64,000 bases of DNA from Paralithodes platypus. Taxonomy: Eukaryota > Arthropoda > Malacostraca > Decapoda > Lithodidae. Below, in pieces: positions 42,326 through 53,072 of this stretch. The stretch covers positions 20,927,276-20,991,275 of the forward strand of contig CM064517.1 in assembly GCA_032716605.1 (NCBI GenBank), written 5' to 3'. The notes below the pieces were generated by a model. That model did not search any database, was not told where the DNA came from, and was given only the letters and a program-made list of their open reading frames with translations. Made by a program: the position numbers and the translations under genes. The stretch's first letter is position 1; every line of letters begins with the position of its first letter.

Positions 42326-44460
42326 ATGTGTAACTATATACTGGGAAAACAGTCTATACGCCTTCCCCCGTAGCCTAAACTCCCGGTCTAGGTGAGCTGG
42401 GAAAGGTGTCGAAAAGGGATCTTTAAGCTCGCATACATTAATTTTAGGGGCAGCTAAAAATGCAAATAAAGCAGAGGGAACTCCGCCGGCAGAGAATACC
42501 GGTAGCGAGAACCAAGAATGGCTTTCTTGTGAAGTTTTAGAGGTAAAGGTTGTTGCAAAGTTCTGAGCCTCCACTTCCCAGTCCACCCAAGGCCCCGGAC
42601 CCAACTGCTCCACCTTCAAAACTGGATTTGCGGCTGAGTCTGTAAACGTCTTTAAACCTAACTCAGGTGTTAGAGCTGACAGTGCTTTTATATCATTGAA
42701 ACCGTCATGTTTTGTCCAGTCCTAAAACAGTTTTGAAGCTGACGCAGGGGGTAGGGCAGGTGTAGAAGAATACACAAAATAATCATGGTGATAATAGTTA
42801 GGAATGGCCTTAATACTAACATCAAGTACATTACCTAGCATATCTAAAGCCCGCAACTTCCTAGATTTATTCCCTTGGATTACCCACTCACGTGGTACCG
42901 GAAGCTCCCCCGACATAGTGGATTGTGCTACCTCTGGCTTTGCTGGTATCAAAGATACCCATGACTCGTCTGGCCCGTATAAGAGAGGCATAGCCCCTTT
43001 TCTGATCGGGTCTTTGTCTAAAGGGGGAGGATTTACATTTGCAACTACTCTCACATTGGAAGTAGTTAGTACCGCCGAAGTTGGCCTAGTCACAATAGTA
43101 GGTGATACAAGGGGAATGAGCGGACTTTGTGTCAAAGCAATGGAAGTAGCCAGAGGTCGGACATTCGATGCTGTCGTGGAAGCTCCCAATCCAACTGTAG
43201 GAGTCTCCGGTTGCTGGCCAAAGAACTTCGTCAATGCATTTGCTAGTAACCCATTAATCTCATCAGCTGTGACAAATTGAGCAGGAGAAGAACTATGTGG
43301 TGAAGCATCCCTAGTCTGAGAGTCATCTATCAATGAACCTGACTAGAACTTCCATCTCAGAAATTATAGAACCCTCATCCCTTTCCTCCGGCCCCTCATG
43401 AGAGGATGCCGCTGAGGCCGAGACCCCCTCCTGTTGCCATGTTAAGTCAGGGATGGAAGACGGGATCTCCGCGTCCTGGTGGACATCTGCCACTACTCGT
43501 GTCGCCTGAGAAGGATGTGAGCCGTCACTCCATGGCTGGGAGTACCTCCAAACTCCCCGGTCTTGGCCGGAACTCACTTGTGAGCCAGGCACCACCCCAA
43601 TGACTGAGCCCTCACTCGAGCCCTCACTCGAGCCCTCTAGCGGGTTATCACTTCCGGGAGAACCTCCTAAATCTAAAGTTAGTATCTGTGAACTGGGAAT
43701 AACATTGGGAGACAACCTGTCTGCCGGTATATCCCCCACCACAGTCTCTTGACTCCACTTCCGACCTGTCAGATTGGACCTGAGACATGTCGGGAGTAGA
43801 GGCAGAAAGCGAGGTACGAGGCTCCGGCGAACGCCGGGAGGACTTTCGTACATGTGAATCTGTTTTGGAAGACTTGTGACTCCGCCTTGATTTCGATTTG
43901 GCACTAGGACTGTCCTTGGTCTTGTCCTTCTTACTCTTCTTCTGCGAAGGTGAAGTCGAGTGGCTAAGTGTCTGCTGTCGGAGTGGAGACCGTGACCTGG
44001 ACCTTGATCGTGACTCCGAAGCTGTCGCCGGAGGAGACGGCGTTCGCGGTCTCTTAGATGTGCCGGGGGAGGGAAGAAGCCCTGTACCTAGCCCAGTCTC
44101 TGCCGGCTTATGCCCATTTACTTTACTTCTAGAAGGAGGACGTTTAAGTGGGGGATGCTGAACCATCAGTCGGTCCCATAGAACTACGTTATCACACTGC
44201 AGTGCTTTATGAGCCACTGTAGCAGCATAATTAGTAAGAAGTTGTCTGACTTCGCACAATGCAACCGCCGCGGCCAGATTATCGTGCTGTAATACTTTGA
44301 TACACAACTGACTACAAAAGGTACAATTCTTTGTCACCCACAAACCCCTTGATCGGTCCAAGCATTTGACACAACGAATGCATAGTGTATGTGCAAAAAT
44401 AGGGATTCCTGAACATGAGGGCATTAAGCAAAGAGCAAAAACAGGGACTAGAGTAGCCAT
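42326..44460 (-). pseudogene. DIRS2 gag-like ORF1, N-terminal and middle part
   Basis: It begins MATLVPVFALC at 44460, with the same Cys/His cluster as DIRS1, then Arg/Ser repeats (SRSRSRSRSPLRQQ, SRRSHKSSKTD). Frameshifts fall near 43740 and 43335, and a TAG replaces a codon after ASKLF at about 42722. The middle block (PREWVIQGNKSRKLRALDM, YYHHDYFVYSSTPALPP) is well kept. It lacks the 33-bp duplication found in DIRS1. Confidence 0.8.
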
Positions 44461-46136
44461 GGCAGAGACTAGCGAAAAGTTACCCCCCCCCCCCCACCGG
44501 GCCTCACCTGGTCCTCTGTGGACCCGCCGGAACTCCGCCCTGGAAAAAAGAAAATTTCCAGGAATTAATGCTCCTAAGGTTACCCCCAAAATTTTCTAAC
44601 ACAAGTGTTAATGAACCGCCGGGCAACGGGACGTAATACACCACTATTACCTCTCGTTACCCTGTAGATTCATATGTAAAGATTTTAGAATATCTTTACG
44701 TGTCCAAAAGATTTAAGAATATCTTCTGACATGATATAAAGACGAGCAGTTCTTTATAAATGACGCAGTCTTCCCTGTGATATAAAGTTCACCGGGAACC
44801 CATAATAAGACGCCGGCCTCCTTATTATAACGCAGTTAACAAGGTAAAGCCCATCTTAATCTTTAGATCTGACTCCTCTCGAAGCCTTCATAGATCACCG
44901 TAATTTGAATGTCTCGATACCCAATTGTATCCCTCAATTGTTTGGCTAACTCTACTGAATTGCAAATCCGTGACTCCCACCCTCCAAAGGTTCAACCGCC
45001 GGGTGAAAAGTAATGAAAAGTTAACCCCAATTGTTCCTATCCCCACTTCTTTGCAAAAGATCGCCGGGGTGGAAAGCCCAATCAAACATAACAGCCCAGT
45101 TTTTCGATGGCTTTGCAAAACCGGGAAAAACTATAGTGAACAGGTGTCCGCATGAACCCCTAGTTGAATCGGGTATAGCCATTCCGCCGGGAAACACACA
45201 GTAAGCCTGAACACCGGCTCCACTACAGAGACGCAGTTCTGGAGAGCCCTCAAGCCACCACTCGCTGGGGGAAACTAGCCTATTTTAACCACGCGCGATT
45301 AAAACTCGGCAACCAGCTGGATTTTCTCGGTGCAATCGAGAAAACCCGCCGGAAAAGGCAACCCACACCCCCCAGACGCAATCTGAGAACCAGCCGGATT
45401 TTCACGGAGCAATTGAGAAAACCCGCCGGAAACGGTAACCCACACCAACCAGACGCAATCTGAGATACATAAAAAGTTCCTGGATTAAGCCAAAACACAA
45501 CTAATCCAGGACACACATGACGCAGTAGTATATATTTATACAATAAATCAATAACACTTGCACATGTAAAAAGCTACGAGAGGCTGGCTAGGCCTAAGCA
45601 GACAGAGTATCACTTAAACATGTCGTAATAAAACAAAAAGCACTGTATCATATCACAACAGGAACGCCGCCATCACTCATCGTAGAAAAATCCCGGAGAG
45701 GGAAGCACTGACCGGGACCTAGAAAAAACTTCACTAAGTGAAGAAAAATACGCTAGGAACGTCAGTAAACAAACAAATAAGGCAACTTCATCAGAAAGAT
45801 AAAAAGAAGCCTGATAACGCGTAGTTAAAGCCAACTATATAACTAGGCTAGCTAGCCGCGAAAACGTTTCACGCGTCCACCACGGGACCACGAGGGTACC
45901 ACGAGGGTACCACGAGGGTACACCCAAAATAGGCGTCCCAAACACACGACCCAAATACACTGAACTGCGGGCAGCCCGCCCATGACACTCCTGCTACGCA
46001 TATCCTAACCTTACTCGATACATCCCAGAGTAAACAAATGAGAAAAAACTCACTAGGGACGCAGCAAATGCGGAACCAGCGGAGCGTGGGGAGACACGTC
46101 AGGGCAGGTTGAGCGCAGAGCAGAGAAGGAGGTATG
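44461..46136 (-). other. DIRS2 5' untranslated region
   Basis: No gene. Recurrent CCGGCGG/CCGCCGG motifs match the DIRS1 leader. Here a unit of about 68 bp with CAACCAGACGCAATCTGAG and AGAAAACCCGCCGGAAA is duplicated (about 45305-45460), while the GTCCTGG unit that is triplicated in DIRS1 is single. ACCACGAGGGT is repeated three times near 45888-45921. Confidence 0.6.
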
Positions 46137-46432
46137 ACGCCTGAAGTCAGCGTCTGGTCAAAGATCCACACAAGTACATCCACGAATATATGGAAAGCTT
46201 ATGAATAGTTATTCTTATTTTCTTTTGATTTATTATTTTTTACGAAGTTTTTTCGTAGTGAGTACCCAATTTCATAATGACGAACCATGAGTGAGGTTGC
46301 GTGCACTCATGATGAAGGCTCCTCAAATTTGTTATGCTCTGCGCGGTAGATTCAAACTACGGTAAATGAGTGTTTGAAGAGGAGGCCTTATGTAATAGGC
46401 ATAATCGTCAATGATGGAGGGGCCACTAATAA
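46137..46432 (-). repeat. DIRS2 left inverted terminal repeat
   Basis: Complement of the DIRS left terminus TTATTAGTGGCCCC. It pairs with 32099-32450 and is closely similar to 13940-14235. Confidence 0.9.
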
Positions 46433-47450
46433 ATACACCTTTTGTTGTTTCTCCAGATATTTCTCCACAACACAATTCAGGGTAAAAATCTGATCTACAC
46501 ATCCTCTTCCCTTCCTAAAACCTCCCTGCTCGTCGCCTATCCATTTCGCCGTTTTCACTCTCACTCTCTCAATCACTACCCTACTGTATACCTTCCCTAC
46601 TACGCTTAGAAGACATATTCCTCGGTGGTTACCACACACTCCTCTTTCCCCTTTGCCCTTATATAGGGGGACTATTATGCCAGTCTTCCAGTCATCGGGT
46701 GCACTCCCCTTCTCCCATGCTAGTTTGCACATTTTCCATACCCATTTGATCACTATCTCACCACCATACCTCAACATTTCCCCTCACACTCCATCTGTTC
46801 CTGGTGCTTTCCCCAACTTCACTCTTTTCATGGCTTCCCACACTTCTGACCTCCTGATTCCCACCTCCTCCTCCACTACTTCTCTTCTTCTCCCTCCCAT
46901 ACCATATCCAGCTATGTTTGCTGGCTCTTCATTCCTTACATTTAGCAACTCATTGAGGTGCTCCCTCCATCTTTCGACTCTATTGCTTCTTGGCTAGCAT
47001 TCTTATCTTTCACACCCTTACTGTTACCCTTGCTACCTTCCCTAACTTTCTTGACTTCTTTCCAGAACAGTTTCTTACTCTCCCTCCATTTTACACTCAG
47101 ATTCCTTCCAAATTCCTCATCTACTCTTCTCTTACTTTCCTTCACTACTCTCTTCACCACCCTCTTACTCTCCACGTACCTCGCTCGTTTCTGTCTCTCG
47201 AAATCTTCATTCCCTCTACTACCCAACCACTCTATATGCTTTCTTCTTTTCTTCCACAGCTATTCTTACCTCTTCTGTCCACCATGCTGTACCTTTCACT
47301 CCCCTCCCTCTTCACCTCACTCCACACACCTCACATGCTGCACAGATTTCATCCTTAAACACCTTGCTCCTCTCCTCCACTTCCTCCATAACTTCCAGGT
47401 CGAACCCACTTAGTCGTCTTTCCACTGCTCTCCTGTACTCCTCCCAATAA
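46433..47450 (-). mobile_element. RTE-like LINE copy D, piece 3 of 3 (5' part)
   Basis: Minus-strand RT N-terminus (EWVWK-type block, VPLYKGKGERGVCGNHRGICLLS, GGFRKGRGC) and linker (FWKEVKKV, CAACEVCGVR). It extends further 5' than copy B (SYWEEYRRAVERRLSGFDLEV), then ends near 47450. No endonuclease is visible. Small deletions near 46985 and 47230 break the frame. Together the three pieces total about 2.2 kb. Confidence 0.87.
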
Positions 47451-47793
47451 CTTAGTAAATTGAGTATAAACCACAAGCACCACGTAAACAGTCCGTAGAC
47501 TCCGAGAAACGCAACACAAAAGCCAGTCGAGCCGAATGTTGTGTTGTAAGCCGATATTCTATTGGTCAATGAACTGTGTGTGGCAACGGTGACGTCACAC
47601 CAATGTTTTGCATTTTATTGGTTGTTGCGAAACTGCTTGTGACGACAGTGACGTCACTTAGATTTAGATTTTCGTCTCTGATGCCTGATGAGATCTCAGT
47701 TTCGGCCATAATGGAATTGAGGAAGGGCTGCCCTCTGATCAGTGAAGTTGTTTTGATGTGTGAGGGCACTAGAACATCTTTTACACAGTATTA
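47451..47793. promoter_or_regulatory. CRE/CCAAT cluster, promoter-like
   Basis: Two perfect TGACGTCA palindromes (47590-47597, 47649-47656) stand among CCAAT boxes: ATTGG at 47561 and 47617, CCAAT at 47600. TGACGTCA binds CREB/ATF and CCAAT binds NF-Y; together they mark many animal promoters. No transcript can be seen, and no host gene follows. A similar cluster is at 49383-49461. Confidence 0.4.
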
Positions 47794-47797
47794 TTAG

Positions 47798-48390
47798 CCC
47801 AGCAAGTGCGGCAAGACTTGTATAAGGTCTACCGCTGCGCTGCGGGAAGCCTTATATAATCCAAGGCCTAAAAAAAAAACATTTAAATCGGCCCGGTATA
47901 TTTTTTTACTTATTTTTTATTTTATTTTTATTGCCCCTTGGCCATGTCAAATATCACTCCTCCACATCCCCTCCTTTCCCCCCCCCCCCCCTTTCAATTA
48001 TCACCTATTCTCTCTCTTATTCCCTTATTTCGTGCTATCAATAGCGATTCATGAGCAAGCTGTGCTTGTATGTGCTACACAGCGAGTGAAAGAGAGGGAA
48101 CTCCACGACAGTGTCGCTCCAGCCGTCATGACGGCTGGCTGGCTGGCAGGCTGCCTCAGCCTTAAGTTATGTAACTCCCGATCTAATTTGCCGATTTTGA
48201 CCATCCAAACGCTGTTTCCACTTGTTTTATTGCTGTAACAGGTTAATACCTTTATAATCAACGTAAAATAGGCGCATATGGATAAGTATTAATGATATTT
48301 ATGGTACGATGACAATTTGAGTGAAGGAAACACTCTAAATACCTCCGCACAGGGGTGGCTGTATACTATAGGGGGTACGCAGCGGAGAGG
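47798..48390. mobile_element. TTAA-type MITE family 2, 593 bp
   Basis: The right edge is TTAA (48391-48394); the left edge has drifted to TTAG (47794-47797). Interior blocks match the LINE3 MITE in reverse orientation (AGGCGCATATGGATAAGTATTAATG, shortened here, and CCATCCAAACGCTGTTT). The ends CCCAGCAAGTGCGGC and CCTCTCCGCTGCGTAC are imperfect inverted repeats. Internal C10 and A10 runs. Confidence 0.7.
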
Positions 48391-48519
48391 TTAACAGAAC
48401 TTCCACCGTTGATAGTCCAAGGTTAGTCTGAATTATATTTGCTGATCATGAAGCCTCCAAGGTTAGTTTGAATTATATTTGCTGATCATGAAACCTCCGA
48501 GGTTAGTCTGATTTCTATG

Positions 48520-48910
48520 TGCTAATAGTGGGGGGTGTGGGGGCGGCAGCCCCCACTAAGGACACTAGGTCAAGTTAGGTTAGGTTAATGACAATTTGGT
48601 GTTTCTAGGAACCTGCACTAGCTACGTGCTAACAGCGGGGTTGTGGGGGGCGGCAGCCCCCACACCCTAAGGACACTAGGTTAAGTTAGTTTAGGTTGTT
48701 TGGTTAGGTTAATAACAATTTGTTGGTACAAGGAATCTGTACTAGCTACGTGCCATGTGCTAACAGCGGGGGGCGGGGTGGGGGCGGCAGCCCCCTCTAA
48801 TGACACTAGGTTAGGTTGTTCCCGCCTAATGACACTAGGTTAGGTTGTTCCCGCCTAATGACACTAGGTTAGGTTGTTCCCGCCTAATGACACTAGGTTA
48901 GGTTGTTTGG
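48520..48910 (+). repeat. TTAGG/GC-hairpin repeat array with 29-bp tandem units
   Basis: Three full units (GGGGGCGGCAGCCCCC, AAGGACACTAGG, TTAGG-like run, TTGGTG.TACTAGG or variants, ACTAGCTACGTGC) are followed by four tandem copies of a 29-bp unit, CCTAATGACACTAGGTTAGG plus TTGTTCCCG (about 48797-48905). This is the largest array of this family in the window. Confidence 0.75.
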
Positions 48911-49382
48911 TTAGGTTTGGTCATGTTACTAGGAACATGCACTAGCTGGTAGGTTCGTCTCGTATTCTACGCACTGGGTACTAGGAACCCGCGCTAGCTG
49001 GTAGGTATAGGTTAGTCTTGTATCCCATGTACATGTACTGGGACTGGGTACTATTATAGGTACATGTAGGTAACTACAGTATATCTGATAGGTCAGCACC
49101 CGTAATTACGTTATCACTGCCTTGACATCATGATCACGTTAGCGGGACCGATGTTTTTCACACTCCCTTCAATATTATAATTGGTTTCCTGTGTTTAGTG
49201 ATGTTTACTTTCACCACCTTTAACAGTATTGAATTCCAACAGTTGGGAACGATATGAAGTGTGAACATATGGGAAAGAGCGTTGGTTACAGCGGGAGTTC
49301 ATAATCAGGCTGCAGCATTTATTATTAATTATTGGAACAATGTCTTAAATTTAGACACGGGACCGGGAGCGATAATTTATCG
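48911..49382. other. No recognisable gene
   Basis: Contains two further degenerate ACTAGGAAC(A/C)(T/C)GC-ACTAGCTGGTAGG repeats (48943-49005), then unique sequence without coding potential. Confidence 0.5.
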
Positions 49383-49461
49383 ATTGGTGGGGTCGTGACG
49401 TCATCCATGGCGATGACGTCACTTCCAGCCGGCCAATCACAAACGGGTTTGGACAGCCAAT
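49383..49461. promoter_or_regulatory. Second CRE/CCAAT cluster
   Basis: TGACGTCA at 49396-49403 and 49414-49421, ATTGG at 49383, CCAAT at 49433-49437 and 49457-49461, all within 80 bp. The last two CCAAT boxes are each followed by CACA(A/G). This is promoter-like by composition only. The sequence downstream has no recognisable gene. Confidence 0.4.
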
Positions 49462-49850
49462 CACAGCTAAGCTTCCAGTATGTTTTGATCTACCTCATCC
49501 CCATATTTCAACCCCTCTCTCTCCACATAGTAGACCGTAAACAGCAGAGCTAGGACAAGCCCCTTAGCGAGACCCAACCCTGGTGAACAGGTCCAATCCC
49601 TTTGGGGAAAAGAGACCCAATCCAAAATACCTGAGAGCCCTCTGGGAGAGCAGAGGGAGGAGGGGGCGGAGCGGCGATGGCGTAGGTCTGGCCGGCAATA
49701 GAGCGGGCACCAGCTGGAAGGAAAAAGGTCAAGTGTGAGCAACCCAACAGTACCCTATTAGTGGAAATAGGGGAGGGGAGGGAATCCAATACACACAGGA
49801 CAATCGCCACTTAGGGTCGAGTCCTAGGACTTTTCAGGAGGTCCTTGAGC
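49462..49850. other. No recognisable gene
   Basis: Purine-rich stretches (GGGAGGAGGGGGCGGAGC near 49650) and overlapping minus-strand frames of up to 91 codons without family resemblance. Confidence 0.45.
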
Positions 49851-50164
49851 TTATGTCTACTACTAAATGCGACATAAGAGATAGACAAACCAAACTGAAA
49901 TGATTACTGATTACGGATTACTGATATTTACTATAGGATGTAAGGTATCTTAAAATAACCCCCTAGAAATACTTTCTCTAAAGTATCTATTTCTTTATCC
50001 TCCCCATTTTCCCCAACTAACCTAATCCCACAAGGACCCCAATGGAAATACGCCTAATGGCCTTATTGGGCTATCCTTAGTTGGAATTATGCAAGGCTGG
50101 TACATGTCATATTTGTAACATACTGTACTATGTGGTACCAACTCTGTAAATTGCTAACTGAATA

Positions 50165-50207
<43 letters not shown>

Positions 50208-50208
50208 G
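49851..50208 (+). mobile_element. LINE 3' UTR with (ATT)n tail
   Basis: Matches the 3' UTR of the LINE fragment at 33167-33895 (ACTACTAAATGCGACATAAG, GGTATCTTAAAATAACCCC, GGCCTTATTGGGCTATCC). It ends in about 15 ATT units at 50164-50208. No coding part remains: a very short 5'-truncated insertion. Confidence 0.8.
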
Positions 50209-50223
50209 GGTCCACCTAGCTGT

Positions 50224-50413
50224 AGATGTACCTGGACAGGGCTCCTTGGACACAGCTACTTGGCCGTTTCCACTCCCTTGTGTCCTCCTTCTATACCTAG
50301 TTTCCACCCTACAGGCGGCCTCCTGTAGGGTGGAAACTAGGTACAGAAGGAGGACACAAGGGAGTGGAAACAGCCAAGTAGTTGTCTCCAAGGAGCCCTG
50401 TCCAGGTACATCT
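50224..50413. repeat. Zero-loop palindrome, 95-bp arms
   Basis: The two arms (50224-50318 and 50319-50413) are reverse complements with about five mismatches and no spacer (centre ACAGGCGG|CCTCCTGT). The outer ends are AGATGTACCTGGACAGGG on both strands. It could be a tiny fold-back MITE or the centre of a larger inverted duplication, but flanking sequences are not complementary. A sequencing or assembly fold-back is also possible, though mismatches between the arms argue against that. Confidence 0.85.
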
Positions 50414-51927
50414 AAGAAAGGGTATAACATGGTGCCAAGGCAAAAGGCTATGTGGCCGATTCCTTGACATGGCACAGGGCACTTCAAAAGTAGAATTTCG
50501 CTTGTATAGCGGAAATCTAAAAAAAATGAAGGAGCTGAGGACACCGGAAGACCCCCGCCTGTGTGGCGAAACAAACGTGTGTAAACACGAATGTCGAGTC
50601 AACTTGTCCAAGCTTATCCTCCCTGTGAGCGGGGCCCTCACACAGTTTCCAGACATCCCCCCCCCCCCTTATGATCAAGTAAACACAGGCAGGGAAAGAA
50701 CAGAAACAGTGTGAATGTAAGAAAAGCAAGAATTTTAACAAGAGCGATAAGACCCAAACCACCAAGTCAGTTGAGACAAGAGGAATATAGAAGGAAATGA
50801 CCTGTGTGGACCATTCCGACGGCGGTCTGCTCAAGGTAAAAAAACAGGCCTAGCTTAGTTACACAATACACATAAAAAGAGAAAACACTAGGGCAGCATC
50901 AATCCCTGAGTGAAAGAACCTAATAACAAACCTAAACACTGCCCGAAAACCCCCACAATTACGTTAAAGGAAAAATAAAATAAAAGTTAGGGCAAGCGAG
51001 CGACTGACACTGTTACCAGAACCACGTATCCTCAAGTCGAGTAGGCCCGGGAAAACGAAAAGGAACTGACAAAAGTGCGAACCAGGCGACGAATTACAAG
51101 ACCACCAACTATGAACATGTTGAAAAAAAAGTCAGAAGGGCTTATAGGTCAGTTGAGACCAAAGCAGCATGTTTGAAAGAGAATAAAGGCAGTGTACCCT
51201 ATGCTCTCACAAAAGCAGAATCCTGAGAAACTTCATGCACAAGTCTTGTAAAACTTTGACACACAGTCATACGAAAAACAAAATAAAACAAAAATCACGC
51301 AAAAAGGGGAAAAGAAACACAATGCATCACGCGGGAAGCATACATCCCCCCCCCCTCCCCCCCCCCAAGTTACGTTAAGGGTTATTAAAGTGAACATGAA
51401 CCCGAAAAGCGAGGGTAGAATAGTACACTCAACGACCGCTATGCGGCGCTGAAGAACAACTACCCTTGAAGTAAACAATATAATTCAACACGTCTCCAGC
51501 ACTCCGCGCACACCCAAAAACACGCCATAAATCCGTAAAGTGCTGCCTACATCACTGAAACATCTCTCTAAAACCTCAACAGCCTGAAAAGGCTCGCACT
51601 CACTTAGTTGAGGCGAAGGGGCAGGCAAAATCAGGCACTCGCGAAACACTGACAAAAAAGGCGTGTGTCATCGACGGTGGGCGCGAAGAGACTGATACAG
51701 TTACATGTACTGGAGCAGGCTCATAGAAAATGGAGCATGGCTAAGAGGGAGCAGCTAGATTAAATGAGTAACTATAACTTCTTTCTCTCCTTCGCTTTCT
51801 CTTCCTTCTTTAGTCGTCTCGGAGTGTGTACAACGTGCCTAGTAGTGAATTGAGGTGCAACTCTAGAGATTATTAGTACTTCGCGTGAGTACCGATAAAT
51901 TGGCCCGCTGTGGTAGCGGCTGAGATC
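50414..51927. other. No recognisable gene
   Basis: Frames up to 115 codons exist but resemble no family. Homopolymer C runs at about 50659 and 51346-51366. ACCGCTATGCGGCGCTGAAG near 51435. This may be old transposon debris or unique intergenic DNA. Confidence 0.45.
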
Positions 51928-51931
51928 TTAA

Positions 51932-52412
51932 CCCTTCCTACCCGGTCTGCCTTAGGTAAGGACAGCTCGAAAGAAGGGCCGCTACCCGGTATGCCTTACC
52001 TAAGGCAGCAGCTTAATAGCCTAATTAAGCTTGGTCTGAACGCTGTGCGTACGACGTATGTCAACAAACCCAAGCGTTGCGTCACCGCACCTCCGAAAAC
52101 AAGAAGGAGAAGACTCTTCAATGTTATTGTTCTGACGTCAGATGAAATTAGTGTCTGAAAAGCCCCCATATTGGCAACATCTCTGCAATATTTGCTCCAC
52201 AGAAATCGTCATCACAACTGAACCAGTTGACTTACAGAGCTCTACTCAACGCCATAATACAGATTGAAAACCGCACTACGATTATAGATGAGTGGGAAAG
52301 TTCTAGCAGTGAAAATAAACATAAATATGGTAGCCTAGGCCTAGACGTTTTTCAGCCATTTTGCCCGGGTAGGGGCGACCATCATTGGGTAAGACAGCCC
52401 GGGTAGGATGGG
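51932..52412. mobile_element. TTAA-flanked MITE family 1, copy 3 (481 bp)
   Basis: TTAA at 51928-51931 and 52413-52416. The ends are CCCTTCCTACCCGG and CCCATCCTACCCGGGC (complement of the right end). The interior matches other family members (AACTGAACCAGTTGACTTAC, TAGCCTAGGCCTAGACGTTT). No coding capacity. Confidence 0.87.
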
Positions 52413-52416
52413 TTAA

Positions 52417-53068
52417 GCCGTACGTTGGAAACGTAGAGACTACTAAATTACGCCTTTGAAAGGACATTAGCCTAACCTATCCTAGTATTAAGGGTGTGGG
52501 GGCTGCCGCCCCCACACCCCCGCTGTTGACGTACCCCCGGTAACACAACTCATTCCCCACGTTTTACCAAAACTTGGCTCAGGTTTTTCCGTTTTGGGTT
52601 TTTATCCGTTTAAAAATCATGAAAACCCGAGCCAAGTTTTGTTAAAATACCTCCTTATGGCCTTTTTATGTCTTTAATCCCACATTTTCTCTGATCTTCA
52701 TAACCCTCTGCACTATTGGGGGAGGGGGGGGGTTATCTTAAGATTGTTGGAGTAATGTGTAAGCTACTGCAAATCCTCCACTCAAGCCATAATATACAAC
52801 AATAGCCTAAAGCACTAATCCTTGAAAAAATACAAAAAACCCTGCTAAATAACCCTAGTACCAATCCCTCGTCATGAGCGTAACCCAAAAACCTAACCTA
52901 ACTTAACCTCTTGTTGCTTTATTTCCTTTGTACACCTTACCGACCAGGTAGTGCGTGTCCGTAGTACAGTACCTAGTTGATCCCATAGTCCATACCTTCC
53001 ACCAGATTTATATTAGTCTATACATTAATTTCCCGCCACTATTAGACAAAATAATATGAGTTTATACC
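52417..53068. other. TTAGG/GC-hairpin repeat remnant and unique sequence
   Basis: A perfect 12-bp stem, GGGTGTGGGGGC-TGCC-GCCCCCACACCC in two halves, lies near 52494-52521 next to CCTAACCTAT. The remainder (52560-53068) has GAAAACCCGAGCCAAGTTTTG as part of an inverted AAACTTGGCTCAGGTTTTT pair (52567-52640). No gene. Confidence 0.6.
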
Positions 53069-53072
53069 TTAA

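Larger units (their letters stand above)
32099..46432 (-). mobile_element. DIRS2: second DIRS-type retrotransposon, with five nested insertions
   Basis: Same family as DIRS1 in the opposite orientation. AT flanks both edges (32097-32098, 46433-46434), and intact LINE copies read GGCAACATACACC across the site with a single AT. Insertions are two TTAA MITEs (32480-32901, 36078-36557), a LINE fragment (about 33167-33895), a Tigger-like MITE (34142-35095) and LINE2 (39312-42325). The net length is about 8.7 kb, matching DIRS1. All its coding frames carry indels. Confidence 0.92.

Noticed and set aside
49550..49640. tRNA-derived SINE head (GGTCCAATCCC resembling a B box)
   Set aside because: No matching A box at the right distance and no tail; similarity too weak.
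50128..50714. Several 70-148-codon frames over the palindrome
   Set aside because: Mirror-image frames produced by the inverted repeat; no family resemblance.
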